From contig OX467089.1 of NCBI GenBank assembly GCA_950106755.1, positions 18,147,345-18,211,344 on the forward strand: DNA of 64,000 bases. Reading direction: 5' to 3'. Below the pieces are notes generated by a model. That model did not search any database, was not told where the DNA came from, and was given only the letters and a program-made list of their open reading frames with translations. This DNA comes from Climacium dendroides (lineage: Eukaryota; Streptophyta; Bryopsida; Hypnales; Climaciaceae). Shown one piece after another: positions 12,222 to 21,634 of this stretch (position 1 is the first letter of the stretch; every line of letters begins with the position of its first letter). The translations under genes and the position numbers were made by a program.

Positions 12222-13076
12222 ATGATTCAAGAGCTACTTCACGGTGTTCCGAATCAGTATGAGCTCACTTTGAGAGGGCGGCCAGTCACGTGGACCGAGG
12301 ACATCTGGGCGGACGTCTATCAGTTCCGGAAGAGTGGGAACGGTTTAGCATCGAGGACGGACCGTTTTGTAGCTGGGAAGTTCACCGGGTCTGCAAACCC
12401 TAAGGACGGATTTGCTATTAGCGAGTGTAAGGACGAGAGACATAGGCGGATCCTAGAGTTTCTGATTCCGATCTTATATCCGGAAAAGCCAACGCGGGTT
12501 ACCATTACGGTGGCCAATACTATCTTTGGGGCTATGGAGAACCGGGTAGTGCATTGGGGTAGGGTCATAGCCGGGATAGTGGCTAAATTAGCGGATCACG
12601 TGACTCGAGCTAAGGCGAGTCCAGTTAGCACGTATATGTTTCATCTGTACCATCAACAGGAACTTTTGAGTGCGGCGGAAATAATTCAGTATGACACCAG
12701 AAAGACGCTCCTGTCATACGGACTTTCCAGGGAGGAAGCGGAAGATCCGGTCGAGTCTGAACCGGAGGAACTTCTCGAGGAACGTCTGACCGATCCAAGG
12801 ACCAAGAAGAGGAAGTCAACCGATCCGGGGTCGAGAATCAAGCCACCGACAATGGAGAGGGGGGAGTCCAGCAAGGGACCTGAGATGGAAACAGAATCCG
12901 CATTTTTCAATGCGGGGCTCGAGTGGATACATGAAGCCAAGGTACTTCACGACGGGTTGTCAGATTTGGTGATAGATACCGCGGAAGTATTGAAGGTGGA
13001 TCCGGACCAAATCGTGGAAGCTGTCAAACGACTACCCAAGCCGGAGGATCTGAAGAAGAGGGATGAGCGGATCTAA
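12222..13076 (+). CDS. Element B ORF1, conserved N-terminal domain protein
   Basis: The frame is open from about 11990, but the first ATG is at 12222 (MIQELLHGVPNQYELTLRG). Upstream in frame it reads LHKQLEEDLTRLGCVGLLHR, which aligns with the A and C proteins, so the real start may lie upstream, be non-AUG or need splicing. Conserved blocks are TEDIWADVYQFRKSG, SANPKDGFAISECKDERHRR, FLIPILYPEKPTRVT, NTIFGAMENRVVHWG and TYMFHLYHQQELLS. These are followed by an acidic Pro/Glu region with KKRK (possible nuclear signal) and the start of a helical region. It stops at TAA 13074-13076, in frame with ORF2. No enzymatic motif was seen; it is probably a structural or DNA-binding protein of the element. 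Confidence 0.7.
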   Translation: MIQELLHGVPNQYELTLRGRPVTWTEDIWADVYQFRKSGNGLASRTDRFVAGKFTGSANPKDGFAISECKDERHRRILEFLIPILYPEKPTRVTITVANTIFGAMENRVVHWGRVIAGIVAKLADHVTRAKASPVSTYMFHLYHQQELLSAAEIIQYDTRKTLLSYGLSREEAEDPVESEPEELLEERLTDPRTKKRKSTDPGSRIKPPTMERGESSKGPEMETESAFFNAGLEWIHEAKVLHDGLSDLVIDTAEVLKVDPDQIVEAVKRLPKPEDLKKRDERI

Positions 13077-13079
13077 GAG

Positions 13080-14012
13080 TTGGAGGCGGAACGGAACCTA
13101 CTCCAGACCCGGGTGAATTGGGCGGAAGGGGAAATGGTAGCTGCGAAGGAGAAAGAGAAGGAGGCTCTCGTTCTGGTCAAGAATCTAACTGGGGCAGTCA
13201 ACATCAAAGCCGACATCATCACGAAAGCTGCCTTGTTTGACTCAAAGATGATATCAGAAGGCCACATTACCGGAACCAAGGTAGTTACCATCCTCGTAGA
13301 CTTCACCGCGAGAATAGAACGAGTTTTCAAGGAGATCCAGAAGTTGCTGGCGGCCATCGACCCAAACCATGCAATGGATTTCTCCACCTTTCCGGAACTT
13401 CCTTTTGTCGCAGGTACCCCAGGAAAGCCAGTGGCGGATCAGGCAACCCGGATGGAGGGCCTGAGGGGGATACTCACACCAGCCGAGCCTTCCGCCAGTA
13501 AGATACGGATGACGGAGTTGAATCTGAGGCCAGCCTCGGAACCGGAACCGGAGTCTAGCACGAAAACGATTCCGGTGCCATCTAAGTTCTCAACTCCAGA
13601 AGTTCCCAAGGCACAAACAATGCCGAATTTGATGACCGGATCATTCAAGGTTCTGGAACAGCAGGTTAGGGGAGATCTCATCAATCGGATCGATGGGATG
13701 ACCAATCCGGCTTGGACTAATCCGAAAGGATTTGTGCACATGCAAGAGACCATGCCGGAGAAAGGAAGCGAACTCGCAACATTGGAGGATACAACACCAG
13801 AGAAGGAGAAGGAAGTTCAAGTTATTGAAGATTCTGACGAGGAGAGTGCTCACTCCACTTTCGGAACCGAAGGCGACATCGATCCATCTCCAGCAACGCG
13901 CCATATCCAGACTCAGGCCACAGCAAAAACTACGCCAGCCAAGAACACAAAGGGGACGCCTACCAGCCAAGCGGGGAGTCGTTCAAAGAAAGGATGGAAG
14001 CCAAGACATTAG
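13080..14012 (+). CDS. Element B ORF2, coiled-coil protein in frame with ORF1
   Basis: Same frame as ORF1 with only the single TAA between them; there is no ATG near its start (the first codon after the stop is GAG, then TTG), so it probably depends on readthrough or is the C-terminal half of a once single protein. It begins with a helical, charged stretch (VNWAEGEMVAAKEKEKEALV), then the family motif ITKAALFDSKMISEGH with VVTILVDFTARIERVFKEI. A low-complexity Ser/Pro/Glu tail ends in a basic GSRSKKGWKPRH. The B' copy differs at about 15 of 310 residues and keeps the same stop. Function unknown. Confidence 0.65.
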   Translation: MEAERNLLQTRVNWAEGEMVAAKEKEKEALVLVKNLTGAVNIKADIITKAALFDSKMISEGHITGTKVVTILVDFTARIERVFKEIQKLLAAIDPNHAMDFSTFPELPFVAGTPGKPVADQATRMEGLRGILTPAEPSASKIRMTELNLRPASEPEPESSTKTIPVPSKFSTPEVPKAQTMPNLMTGSFKVLEQQVRGDLINRIDGMTNPAWTNPKGFVHMQETMPEKGSELATLEDTTPEKEKEVQVIEDSDEESAHSTFGTEGDIDPSPATRHIQTQATAKTTPAKNTKGTPTSQAGSRSKKGWKPRH

Positions 14013-14060
14013 GATTGGTAGGAGAAGAAGTATAGGATCCGGAATGGGGTTCTGAGCATG

Positions 14061-14232
14061 CACTACTAGAAACTTCAGCAATTTCAGTCGATTCGGTCAC
14101 GTTGATTTGGTCATTTTTTAACAGAAATTTGCTGAAATCAACAGATTTCTGTTGATTTCAGCAAATTTCTATCAAAAAATGACGAAATCAACGCGACCGA
14201 ATCGACTGAAATTGCTGAAATTTCTAGTAGTG
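14061..14232. mobile_element. 172-bp palindromic CACTA-type MITE inside element B
   Basis: Starts CACTACTAGAAACTTCAGC and ends in the reverse complement TCTAGTAGTG; the arms pair almost to the centre. It is flanked by ATG (14058-14060 and 14233-14235). The inverted copy B' has the empty site (GAGCATTGACCC in element orientation), which proves insertion after B and B' parted. Terminal bases and a central CGTTGAT..GGTC block are shared with the MITE at 182-331. Confidence 0.93.
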
Positions 14233-16744
14233 ATGGACCCAGTTTCTGGAATTTTAGGCGGATAGCAAGGAAATCCGGTTATCTCGGACGGCAGTTAGTA
14301 ATCTTTCCGGATATTTCGGGAGGTTCGGGGATTGGTGGCCTGGATTTCCGGGTTTTCCTTTTCAGGCTTTTAGGAGTTGACTTTGGATTTTTGTGTTAGT
14401 ATTTTAAGGGCAGGCAAGTTAGTTGTCTGCCATTCCATTCTATCCTACTCCACTGGATTTTCGTACTTTCACGCATGTATTACAATTTTCTTCTCTTAAT
14501 CTAAGTCAGCCAGGATACCTTTAGCTGCACTTTTGCTTAGACAGGGTCTTTTGGACTAAGTGTATGCATGGGTGTATGATCTGGTACTGGAAAAAGAGAA
14601 GGGAGGGAGAGAAGGAATCCAGATCTTGAGCTACGGATCATTTGGGGGTGGAGCTAATGAGAAGGAATGCAAAACTGAGTAAGGGAGTGTAAGTGTGACG
14701 TGCTTTTAAATTGCCGGAACGGCAATCCGGAATAGAGGGTAGAGGTCCGTGCGAGTCCGGAACCAGGAGGGTTCTGTGCGGAGTTAAGCAACCGCCAAAG
14801 GAAAGGATCTCCCGCTACTTCGGAAAGTCTGCCAACCTCCCCCTTGGTAACTTGTCTTCTCCTTGAGATTCTATTCTTTTGGGTCTATAAGTTCTGATCC
14901 GTTGTTGTAGTAAGAGAAGTGTGAAAATTGCTCTGTGTGACTTGATTCCGGATCGGCCAATTCAGAAACTGTGAGAGAATACTCCTCCCTCCTCCTACAA
15001 CTGTGTTGTCTTGGGTGTGTTGTTTAGTAGATTTAGAGTACAGAGAGGATAATTGTACAAGTGGTGAGTTCCCACCCCTTTCTAGATCAAGGGCGGACCC
15101 TCTGAGGGTAAAACAGAGGCAACAAAAACCAGTGACGGAAGAGAGACGGAACTTAGTTCCGGGTGTGTCCGGATCCGGAACGGAATCCGGAATGTACTAA
15201 GTTTCCGGAATAAGGTAGTGAAGTGAAATAAGGGAGATTAAGTGAGTAGTCACAATCCGGATACTTCTAATTCAATCGATATCATACTAGAAGTTCCCTG
15301 GAACGATAATTCGTGTCATCTTGCAACCATTTGTCGTTGTAAGGATACTTACGGCTAACTGCGCGTACGACACTTGTTTTTGGATAGGGATGCATATTGG
15401 CGGTAATGAGACATATCAATGGTAGTACTTGCTATCTAGGTCCATGTGGTTTAACAAGCACTTTATAACTACTCTCAACTAAAATGCTTTTAGCACACTT
15501 GTTTTAGGTGTAGATTTTCAGCCCCTTTTGATGTAGAGTATTGCATAATCTACTATGTTAAGTACACAATGTCACAACCCTATTACGACTCTTATTACAA
15601 AATTTGTCATGTTTTCATCCCATAGAAATAACATCCAATTATTTCCTTCCATGTTCACTATAAAAACCTACATTAGAGTATGATGAGCATTTTTGTGATT
15701 TGTCATATACATGTTTCCCTTATCTCTTACAAACAAAATTATGCTTTGGTGATTGAAGTTCAAGAATGGTGATTCAATATTGAATGTAAGAACTTTAAGA
15801 CCATGCGATTTTTCCAAGTACTGTACTTGAATGTCATTCAATTATTGTAGTCTTCAACAACCTCAAACAATCATTTTTTATATATATACAATGAGGTTCA
15901 AGAAACTTACAAATTTTCTTCACAATCAATTTTCACTAGAAAGTTCAAAAACTTTAAGAAGCTCTATCATGCTCAAAAATTGACTGATTTTCAAACCACA
16001 AAGTAGTGTTGAAATTGTGGTGAAGAATACTCAATCATCATGACAAATATCTACATGTAAAATTTAGAATCATACAACACTTAGGATCTTTTTGTGAACA
16101 CTATCTCCCATCTAGTACTACAACCCTTCATTGAAATAACAACTTGCATTTGATTGGGCATGTTCGAAATCAACCTTTGTAGTTGCTCTAAATATAGTTG
16201 ATTCCATACCACTTAAACTATTGGTATCACTTCTTGCTTGTTATTTGGTGCGATCTGGTGTTGCAACAAATCTTTGAGTGTCTTCCACAAATTCTCTATG
16301 GAGTTTAACCCCAAAGTGACATTCGATATCTAGAGTTCAAAAACATCATTGCTTTTGAAGCTCTACAGGTCTAGATATCTTCAAGTTATACAAATCTCAA
16401 CTGTACAATCTTGTAGTATATATGTTTTAGATGATATGTACAAAATTTGAAGTCATTTGGCCATATAGATTGCAAGATCATAATGTTTTCGTGTCAAAAA
16501 TAGATGCTAAAATTTTCCCAAAAACGCATTTGGACGTGAAATTTGTTTTCTAAACCTACTCAAATGAAAAAAATTTACACTACAAAATGATTCAAAACTA
16601 GTATACAAACACATTGGTGAATTTTTTTTTTCATTCAATCGAGTCATTGCGTCTAAAAAACAGCTTTGAAATGTCAAAAAACAGCAAGAAAAATTGCAAA
16701 AAACACATCTAAGGCTAAACCTACTACTACTAGAATGCTTCTCA

Positions 16745-17260
16745 CTCACTCATTACTTCTTGGATTGATATGAGATTTTTGCCTCACAAACTTGACTAGT
16801 ATGCGCAACTTTTCCAAATTTTTTTTCTTGAAAATGGACTTTGTATGAAGAAGAAATAGGCCGCTGAAGTTCACTCTACTCTCAAAATGTCAAGATGTTG
16901 AACTTCGAATTGCTCCCAAACATTCACAACAATTTGGATTGACATGAAAATTTTACCACAATAACTAGACTTCAAAGGGAACAAAATCCAACAAATTTTA
17001 TTGAAAATGAATATTTAACGAAAGAGATGCAAGCCCCTGAAGTTGTAGCCCTAAATGCAATTTGGTGAACTCAAATTGAAGCTATGAACTTCAATTGGCC
17101 CCACAAAACTTAGTACATCTTAGATTGATCTGAAATTTTTGCCACACAAACTAGAGGGGAGAACACAACTTTCCCATTAAGTTTTATTGAATTTGGACCT
17201 TGGATGCAAAAGGTACAACACTTTGAACTGGACTTCAAATTGTATGAGGACACTTTCTGT
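16745..17260 (+). repeat. Three imperfect tandem repeats, period about 174-186 bp
   Basis: A block of the type GGATTGATATGAGATTTTTG followed by a CACAAACT-like stretch recurs at 16762, 16936 and 17122, each followed by AACTTCAA/GAAGTT-rich sequence. The spacing is 174 then 186 bp. The units have diverged strongly. Confidence 0.6.
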
Positions 17261-18029
17261 CCTCTTTGTCATTTTGGGATTAAGTTAGGTGAATTAAAAA
17301 TCCAATCTAATTTCTTCATCTTATGAGTTTGTCTCCACATTTATGAAACTTTAACACAATGGACAAGAGCATGGTCAATATACAAAAGTTATGAAGGAAC
17401 AAAGTTTGATTCTAAAATTATTTTTTCCACATAGGTACATAATTGATTTTGGAAATGTACACAAAGAGAAAATGGTAGTTTTAGGGTCAATGGTGCATTT
17501 GGGTTACCCACCTTAGAACCTATTGAATGTGCTGTCTTAAACACCATGGAAAAAATCACTTCCCTTCGTTCAGTTTAAGGCTTGGAACATGACATGTCTA
17601 CCAAATTGATACACAACGTCCTTGTCTAGAGTTGGAATGAGAGCGTGAATGAACAAATTTTTCATACTCATAGTCACAAATGAAGAGAGGCAAAAAAATT
17701 TTATTAGACATTGATGTAAATTTTATATGTATTACTTAATGTAAATTCATCTCTTGGAGCAATGTATCCAAAAATAGGGGAGAGGTTCATAAAAGTTAAA
17801 TATTACATATAGAATTGTGTTGATCCATTCTAATTTCTTAAATATTTCACACTACTTCAGATATTAGGCATTCGTAATGCTTCGGAAGACAATTTCAAAT
17901 CCTATTATGAATCCAGTTTATAGAAGAAAAAAAAACTAATTTATTTACCACAACTGAAGTCCATATTTTACATACCTGAATCTGCGTAAAGATGAATGAC
18001 GAAATCATGGATGAATGGTTCTGTTCATC

Positions 18030-18350
18030 TAAACCATAAACTGCATCGGGAAAGTACCCCCCCGTTGCGTTAGGACTGTTTCAATACTGACGCAATCACA
18101 GTGGTCCGCAGTGCTGTTGCAGTGTTGAAGTAATACTAAAACAGTAATGAAAACTCTGCTGAAGTTGCAACATTACAACAATCGGATTATTTTCAGTATT
18201 GATTAAGCACATAGCATAGCAACAATACTGCTACAATATTAACAATTGATATATGTATTACATTAATATTGTAATCGTTAAACTGAAAGTAATACATTTG
18301 TATTGAAATAGTATTGCAACAGCATTGCAAGATCGCTAATTACAGTCAGA
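18030..18350. repeat. Repeat shared in inverted orientation with about 49140-49525
   Basis: The segment CTGCATCGGGAAAGTA followed by many CAATACTG/CAGTGTTG motifs has an inverted relative at 49140-49525 (TTTTTCCCGATGTAGTTC). Both look like copies of one non-coding repeat or MITE family, but the outer ends are not clear. Confidence 0.4.
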
Positions 18351-18469
18351 AGTCAGTTGGCATTTGTCAAAGTCTTCCAATTTATTTTGTCATTTATGAC
18401 ATTAAAAAAAATTTGGTTAAATTTGTAAAGTTTTTTTGCTATGTTTTCATCAAAAACACTCTAGAATTG

Positions 18470-20200
18470 CCCTTTCTAATATAAGCACCAAAATTTATAA
18501 TTTTTTTTCCCATTCACATGTAACCATAGGATCTTGTAGTATGTTGATTTGAAAAAATGTGAGAAATTTTCACTATATGGATTGCAAGATATTAGCATTT
18601 GAAGTAACAAAACCCCTTTTGGGGGCCCTGTAGAAAAATGAGTACTTGCACTTTACAAGGTCACATTTGTATGGAAAAAAAAATCCGAAATGGTAGTGCT
18701 TCTTTGAAATCATTTTACAAAGCAAGTTTGCTACATGCTTGAATATTTTTAGGTCATTTTGAATCATACAAAATTTAGGAAGAAAATAATAAATAATAAA
18801 AAGTACAAAATGATTCAAAATACTAAATTGTTGACAACTTAGTTACGAAATTGAAAAATGCCGACCCCAATATTGTAATGTTAATATGTTATAGTAGTCA
18901 ATCTTCATCTTATGATTTCAATTTTTTCAAAAAAATATTGAATATTTAGTAAAATAAAGGTCTTCAAAATTTATTTCAAAGCACGGAATTCATAATTGTC
19001 TGCCCATTGAAACTCCTCATAGCTTTCATCTCATTAATTAAAATGGAATAATTTAAAGCTTTCCATGCCTACATAACTAAAGAAAATCAATTTCAAAATT
19101 TTGTTTCCATAGAAAGTGATTTTTTCAGACCTACCCAGACTACCCATTTCTAAAAAAAAATAACATAATAGGCCATAACTTTTGACTTGTATCTCCAAAT
19201 GTCATGAAATGTAGTGCATATTAAAGATATTCCATGTCCCCACATTCTATTAAAATTGCAAATCAAAATATGCTCATCTCTAGTCAAATGTTCTTGCTTC
19301 AAATTTTTATGCTAGCCAAAGATGCATGCTGGGCCTTTTAGGATCAATACAAGTACCAAATTTCAAAAAAAAAATATGTTTGGACATGTGCAACTATAGG
19401 ATCTTGTAGTATGCTGGTTTGAAAAGATGCGAAAAAAATTTCAGATATTTGCATCAAGTACATTGCAAAATATTAGCACTTGAAGTGATTAAAAAAAATT
19501 TAGAAATATAAAAAATTAGGTAGCTGCATTTACAAGGTCAGATCAATATAAAAAATTGTCTAAAATGGTTGTAATGCTTTGGATTCATTCTTTAAGGCAA
19601 GTTGGCTGCATGATTGAAAATTTTCAAATCATTTGGAATTATTCAACATATACAAAGAAAATTGTAAACCATTTATATATGGAATTCAAAAATGCCAATC
19701 CCAATAGTTGCAATGTTGTAATAAACAATCTACATCCTATGATTGTATTTTATTTTTTAAATATTCAAAATTTAAATCAAGTCATTCGAAGTTCATTTCA
19801 AGGGTGAGATTTTAGAATTACCACAAACTATCTAGAACTGAAACTCCTCATAACTTCATATCATTAATCAATATGGAATGATTCAAAGCTTTTCACATTT
19901 CCAAAACTTTCCATCAATCAAGAGAACCAGTTTCAAAGTTTTATTTTTTGGAAAACTGGTTTTTACAAAAAAAATTATTGTTGCTTGGGTTTCCTATTGA
20001 ACATTGAAAATTACATATCATACAATAACTTTTCAACCATATAGTCTAAGGTTATAAAAAATGGTGGGTCTTAAAGCTACTCTTTGGGCACATATTGTGT
20101 GAAAATTTCAAAGGAAAAAAATAAAAACTCCATTCCTTCTGATCTATCTAGAATCATTATATTGCCCCCAAATGCAATTTGATCCTTCAAGGGCTACCTT
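18470..20200 (+). repeat. Two tandem imperfect copies of a roughly 870-bp non-coding unit
   Basis: The phrase AGGATCTTGTAGTATG occurs at about 18530 and 19400. The sequence after it (a GCAAGATATTAGCA-type block, TTACAAGGTCA, GATTCAAAGCTTT) runs parallel through both copies with an offset near 870 bp. Diverged relatives occur at 16385-16490, 26690-27270 and 30860-31480, and an inverted fragment at about 32400-32490. There are no ORFs with known motifs. Confidence 0.6.
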
Positions 20201-20368
20201 GAAGTATATCCTAACTGTCAAAGGCCTTATTTGAGCTTCTTGGAATGTACTGTACTTTGTATGGAAAATCAATATGTTGATAAGTTTGATCAAATTTGGA
20301 TGAATTGCAATTGTAATAATTCACAATAGACATGTTAGAAGACAAATAGGAAAAAAAAACATCAACAC

Positions 20369-20708
20369 CACTACACTAAATAGTATATTTTGTGTTAGCA
20401 ACACTATTTACGAACCATGACACTAAATATTATTAACCCTACTAAAGTAAGTAACATTAAATCTAATTTCTAACATTGAATGTACTCTATGGTAAATCTG
20501 AAATCTGAAAAGGGTTAGAACACATTAAAGGGAGCTGCCGCCACCAAAAGTAGAGAAGGCCAGGGAAGGAGATGACAGAAGATGGAGGCAGTATAGTCAA
20601 GTTGAGCACTACACTAATTCCTCCAAAGTTGAGATTTAATGTTCTGTGGAGTAGGGTGGTAATTACACTAAATGTAATCCAACACTAAATATACTATTTA
20701 GTGTAGTG
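20369..20708. mobile_element. 340-bp MITE with CACTACACTAAATAGTAT ends
   Basis: The left end CACTACACTAAATAGTATA is matched by an inverted TATACTATTTAGTGTAGTG on the right, about 20 bp of near-perfect inverted repeat with CACTA-type ends. The interior repeats ACACTAAAT motifs. No clean 3-bp target duplication is visible. It lies in the AT-rich region between the tandem repeats and the Plavaka-like gene. Confidence 0.7.
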
Positions 20709-21393
20709 GATTCAGAGATTATAGTGTTTGATCTTGAGAGTGTAATAAGTATGAAAGATTTTTGAAGTCTTCAAGCCATGTTTTCACATTTCAAATCTAT
20801 TTCATAGTCCCACTAAGAAATGAAGAGTAGACGTATTGACATTCATTATTTCAATGAATTTAAGGATCCTCAAAATCTACTTTAGAATTTTATAAATTGA
20901 ATTTTTTATGTGATGTTTCCTCCAATATTTATTGTAATTAACGCACATTTCCAGTAGCCATCAATCCTAAAAAATAAAAATTTGCAATGGCCCCCTTTGC
21001 ACAAAATTTTGAATAGTATAAATATAACCATTCACTTACAAAATCAAATAGAACTATAATTCTGTCTTTTAAAATTTATAGACATTTATAAAAAAAACAA
21101 TTGTCACTCTCAAAATTTGGCACAACATGAATAGCCTTGAGAATTCTACTTGTGTCTATCACTTCATACGAATGCATGTTGTCTTCACGCAATTTCAATA
21201 CAGGACATTGTACTCTTCTATCAAATTCCACTTTGTCATACATTCATACGAAGCACAACTCTTTTGGAACACTTCTATTCCCACCTTGCATATTGCATTT
21301 GAAAAATAATCTAAGTTGTCCATAAGATGTTTTCTCTGGTTCATTATTTGCCTCCATCTTCATTGAAATACTGCTGAACCACTCTTTTCCATG

Positions 21394-21634
21394 AAAGAGT
21401 GCTGTCGCTCATGCATACATTGGAGTCTTCTCACACCTTAAACTTGGGCTTGGACATAATGCCACTAATCGATATATTTGTAGTATCTGCAAAGAATGTG
21501 AGACAAATTAAATATTTCATCAACCAATCATCTAAATGTAAACATATGAGATAGAACTAAGATGCCGTACATTTTTGAAATAAACATTCATGAGTTTTTA
21601 GGTTAATAAAAAAATGTACCTCACCACCCATCAA
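21394..21634 (-). repeat. Left copy of the 228-bp direct duplication flanking element C
   Basis: Runs from AAAGAGTGCTGTCGCTC to CACCCATCAA and repeats 25325-25552 base for base by eye, except for 13 extra bases (CCGTACATTTTTG) near 21565. It contains a small putative Plavaka exon and its intron border (TCTTTGCAG on the minus strand). Element C begins directly after it. Confidence 0.9.

Larger units (their letters stand above)
11635..15372 (+). mobile_element. Element B: CCGGA-rich element with two ORFs
   Basis: The extent was defined by comparing with the inverted copy B' (42867-46420). Similarity starts at TGTAGGAATCCGG and ends at GCGCGTACGACA, giving TG...CA ends. Flanking 5-mers are AATTA and CTTGT, so no target duplication is visible here. 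The first 185 bp hold seven CCGGA. Gene order is an ORF-less leader, ORF1 (open from about 11990, first ATG 12222), a UAA, ORF2, then a 1.3-kb tail with no ORF. No direct terminal repeats are visible. A MITE sits at 14061-14232. Confidence 0.75.
15373..20368. other. AT-rich region without a recognisable gene
   Basis: No ORF here shows a known motif. The region holds an 80-bp similarity to 2448-2530 at its left edge, three tandem units near 16762-17260, a CAGTGTTG/CAATACTG-rich segment at about 18030-18350, and two large imperfect repeat units from about 18470 to 20200. These are listed separately. Confidence 0.7.
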
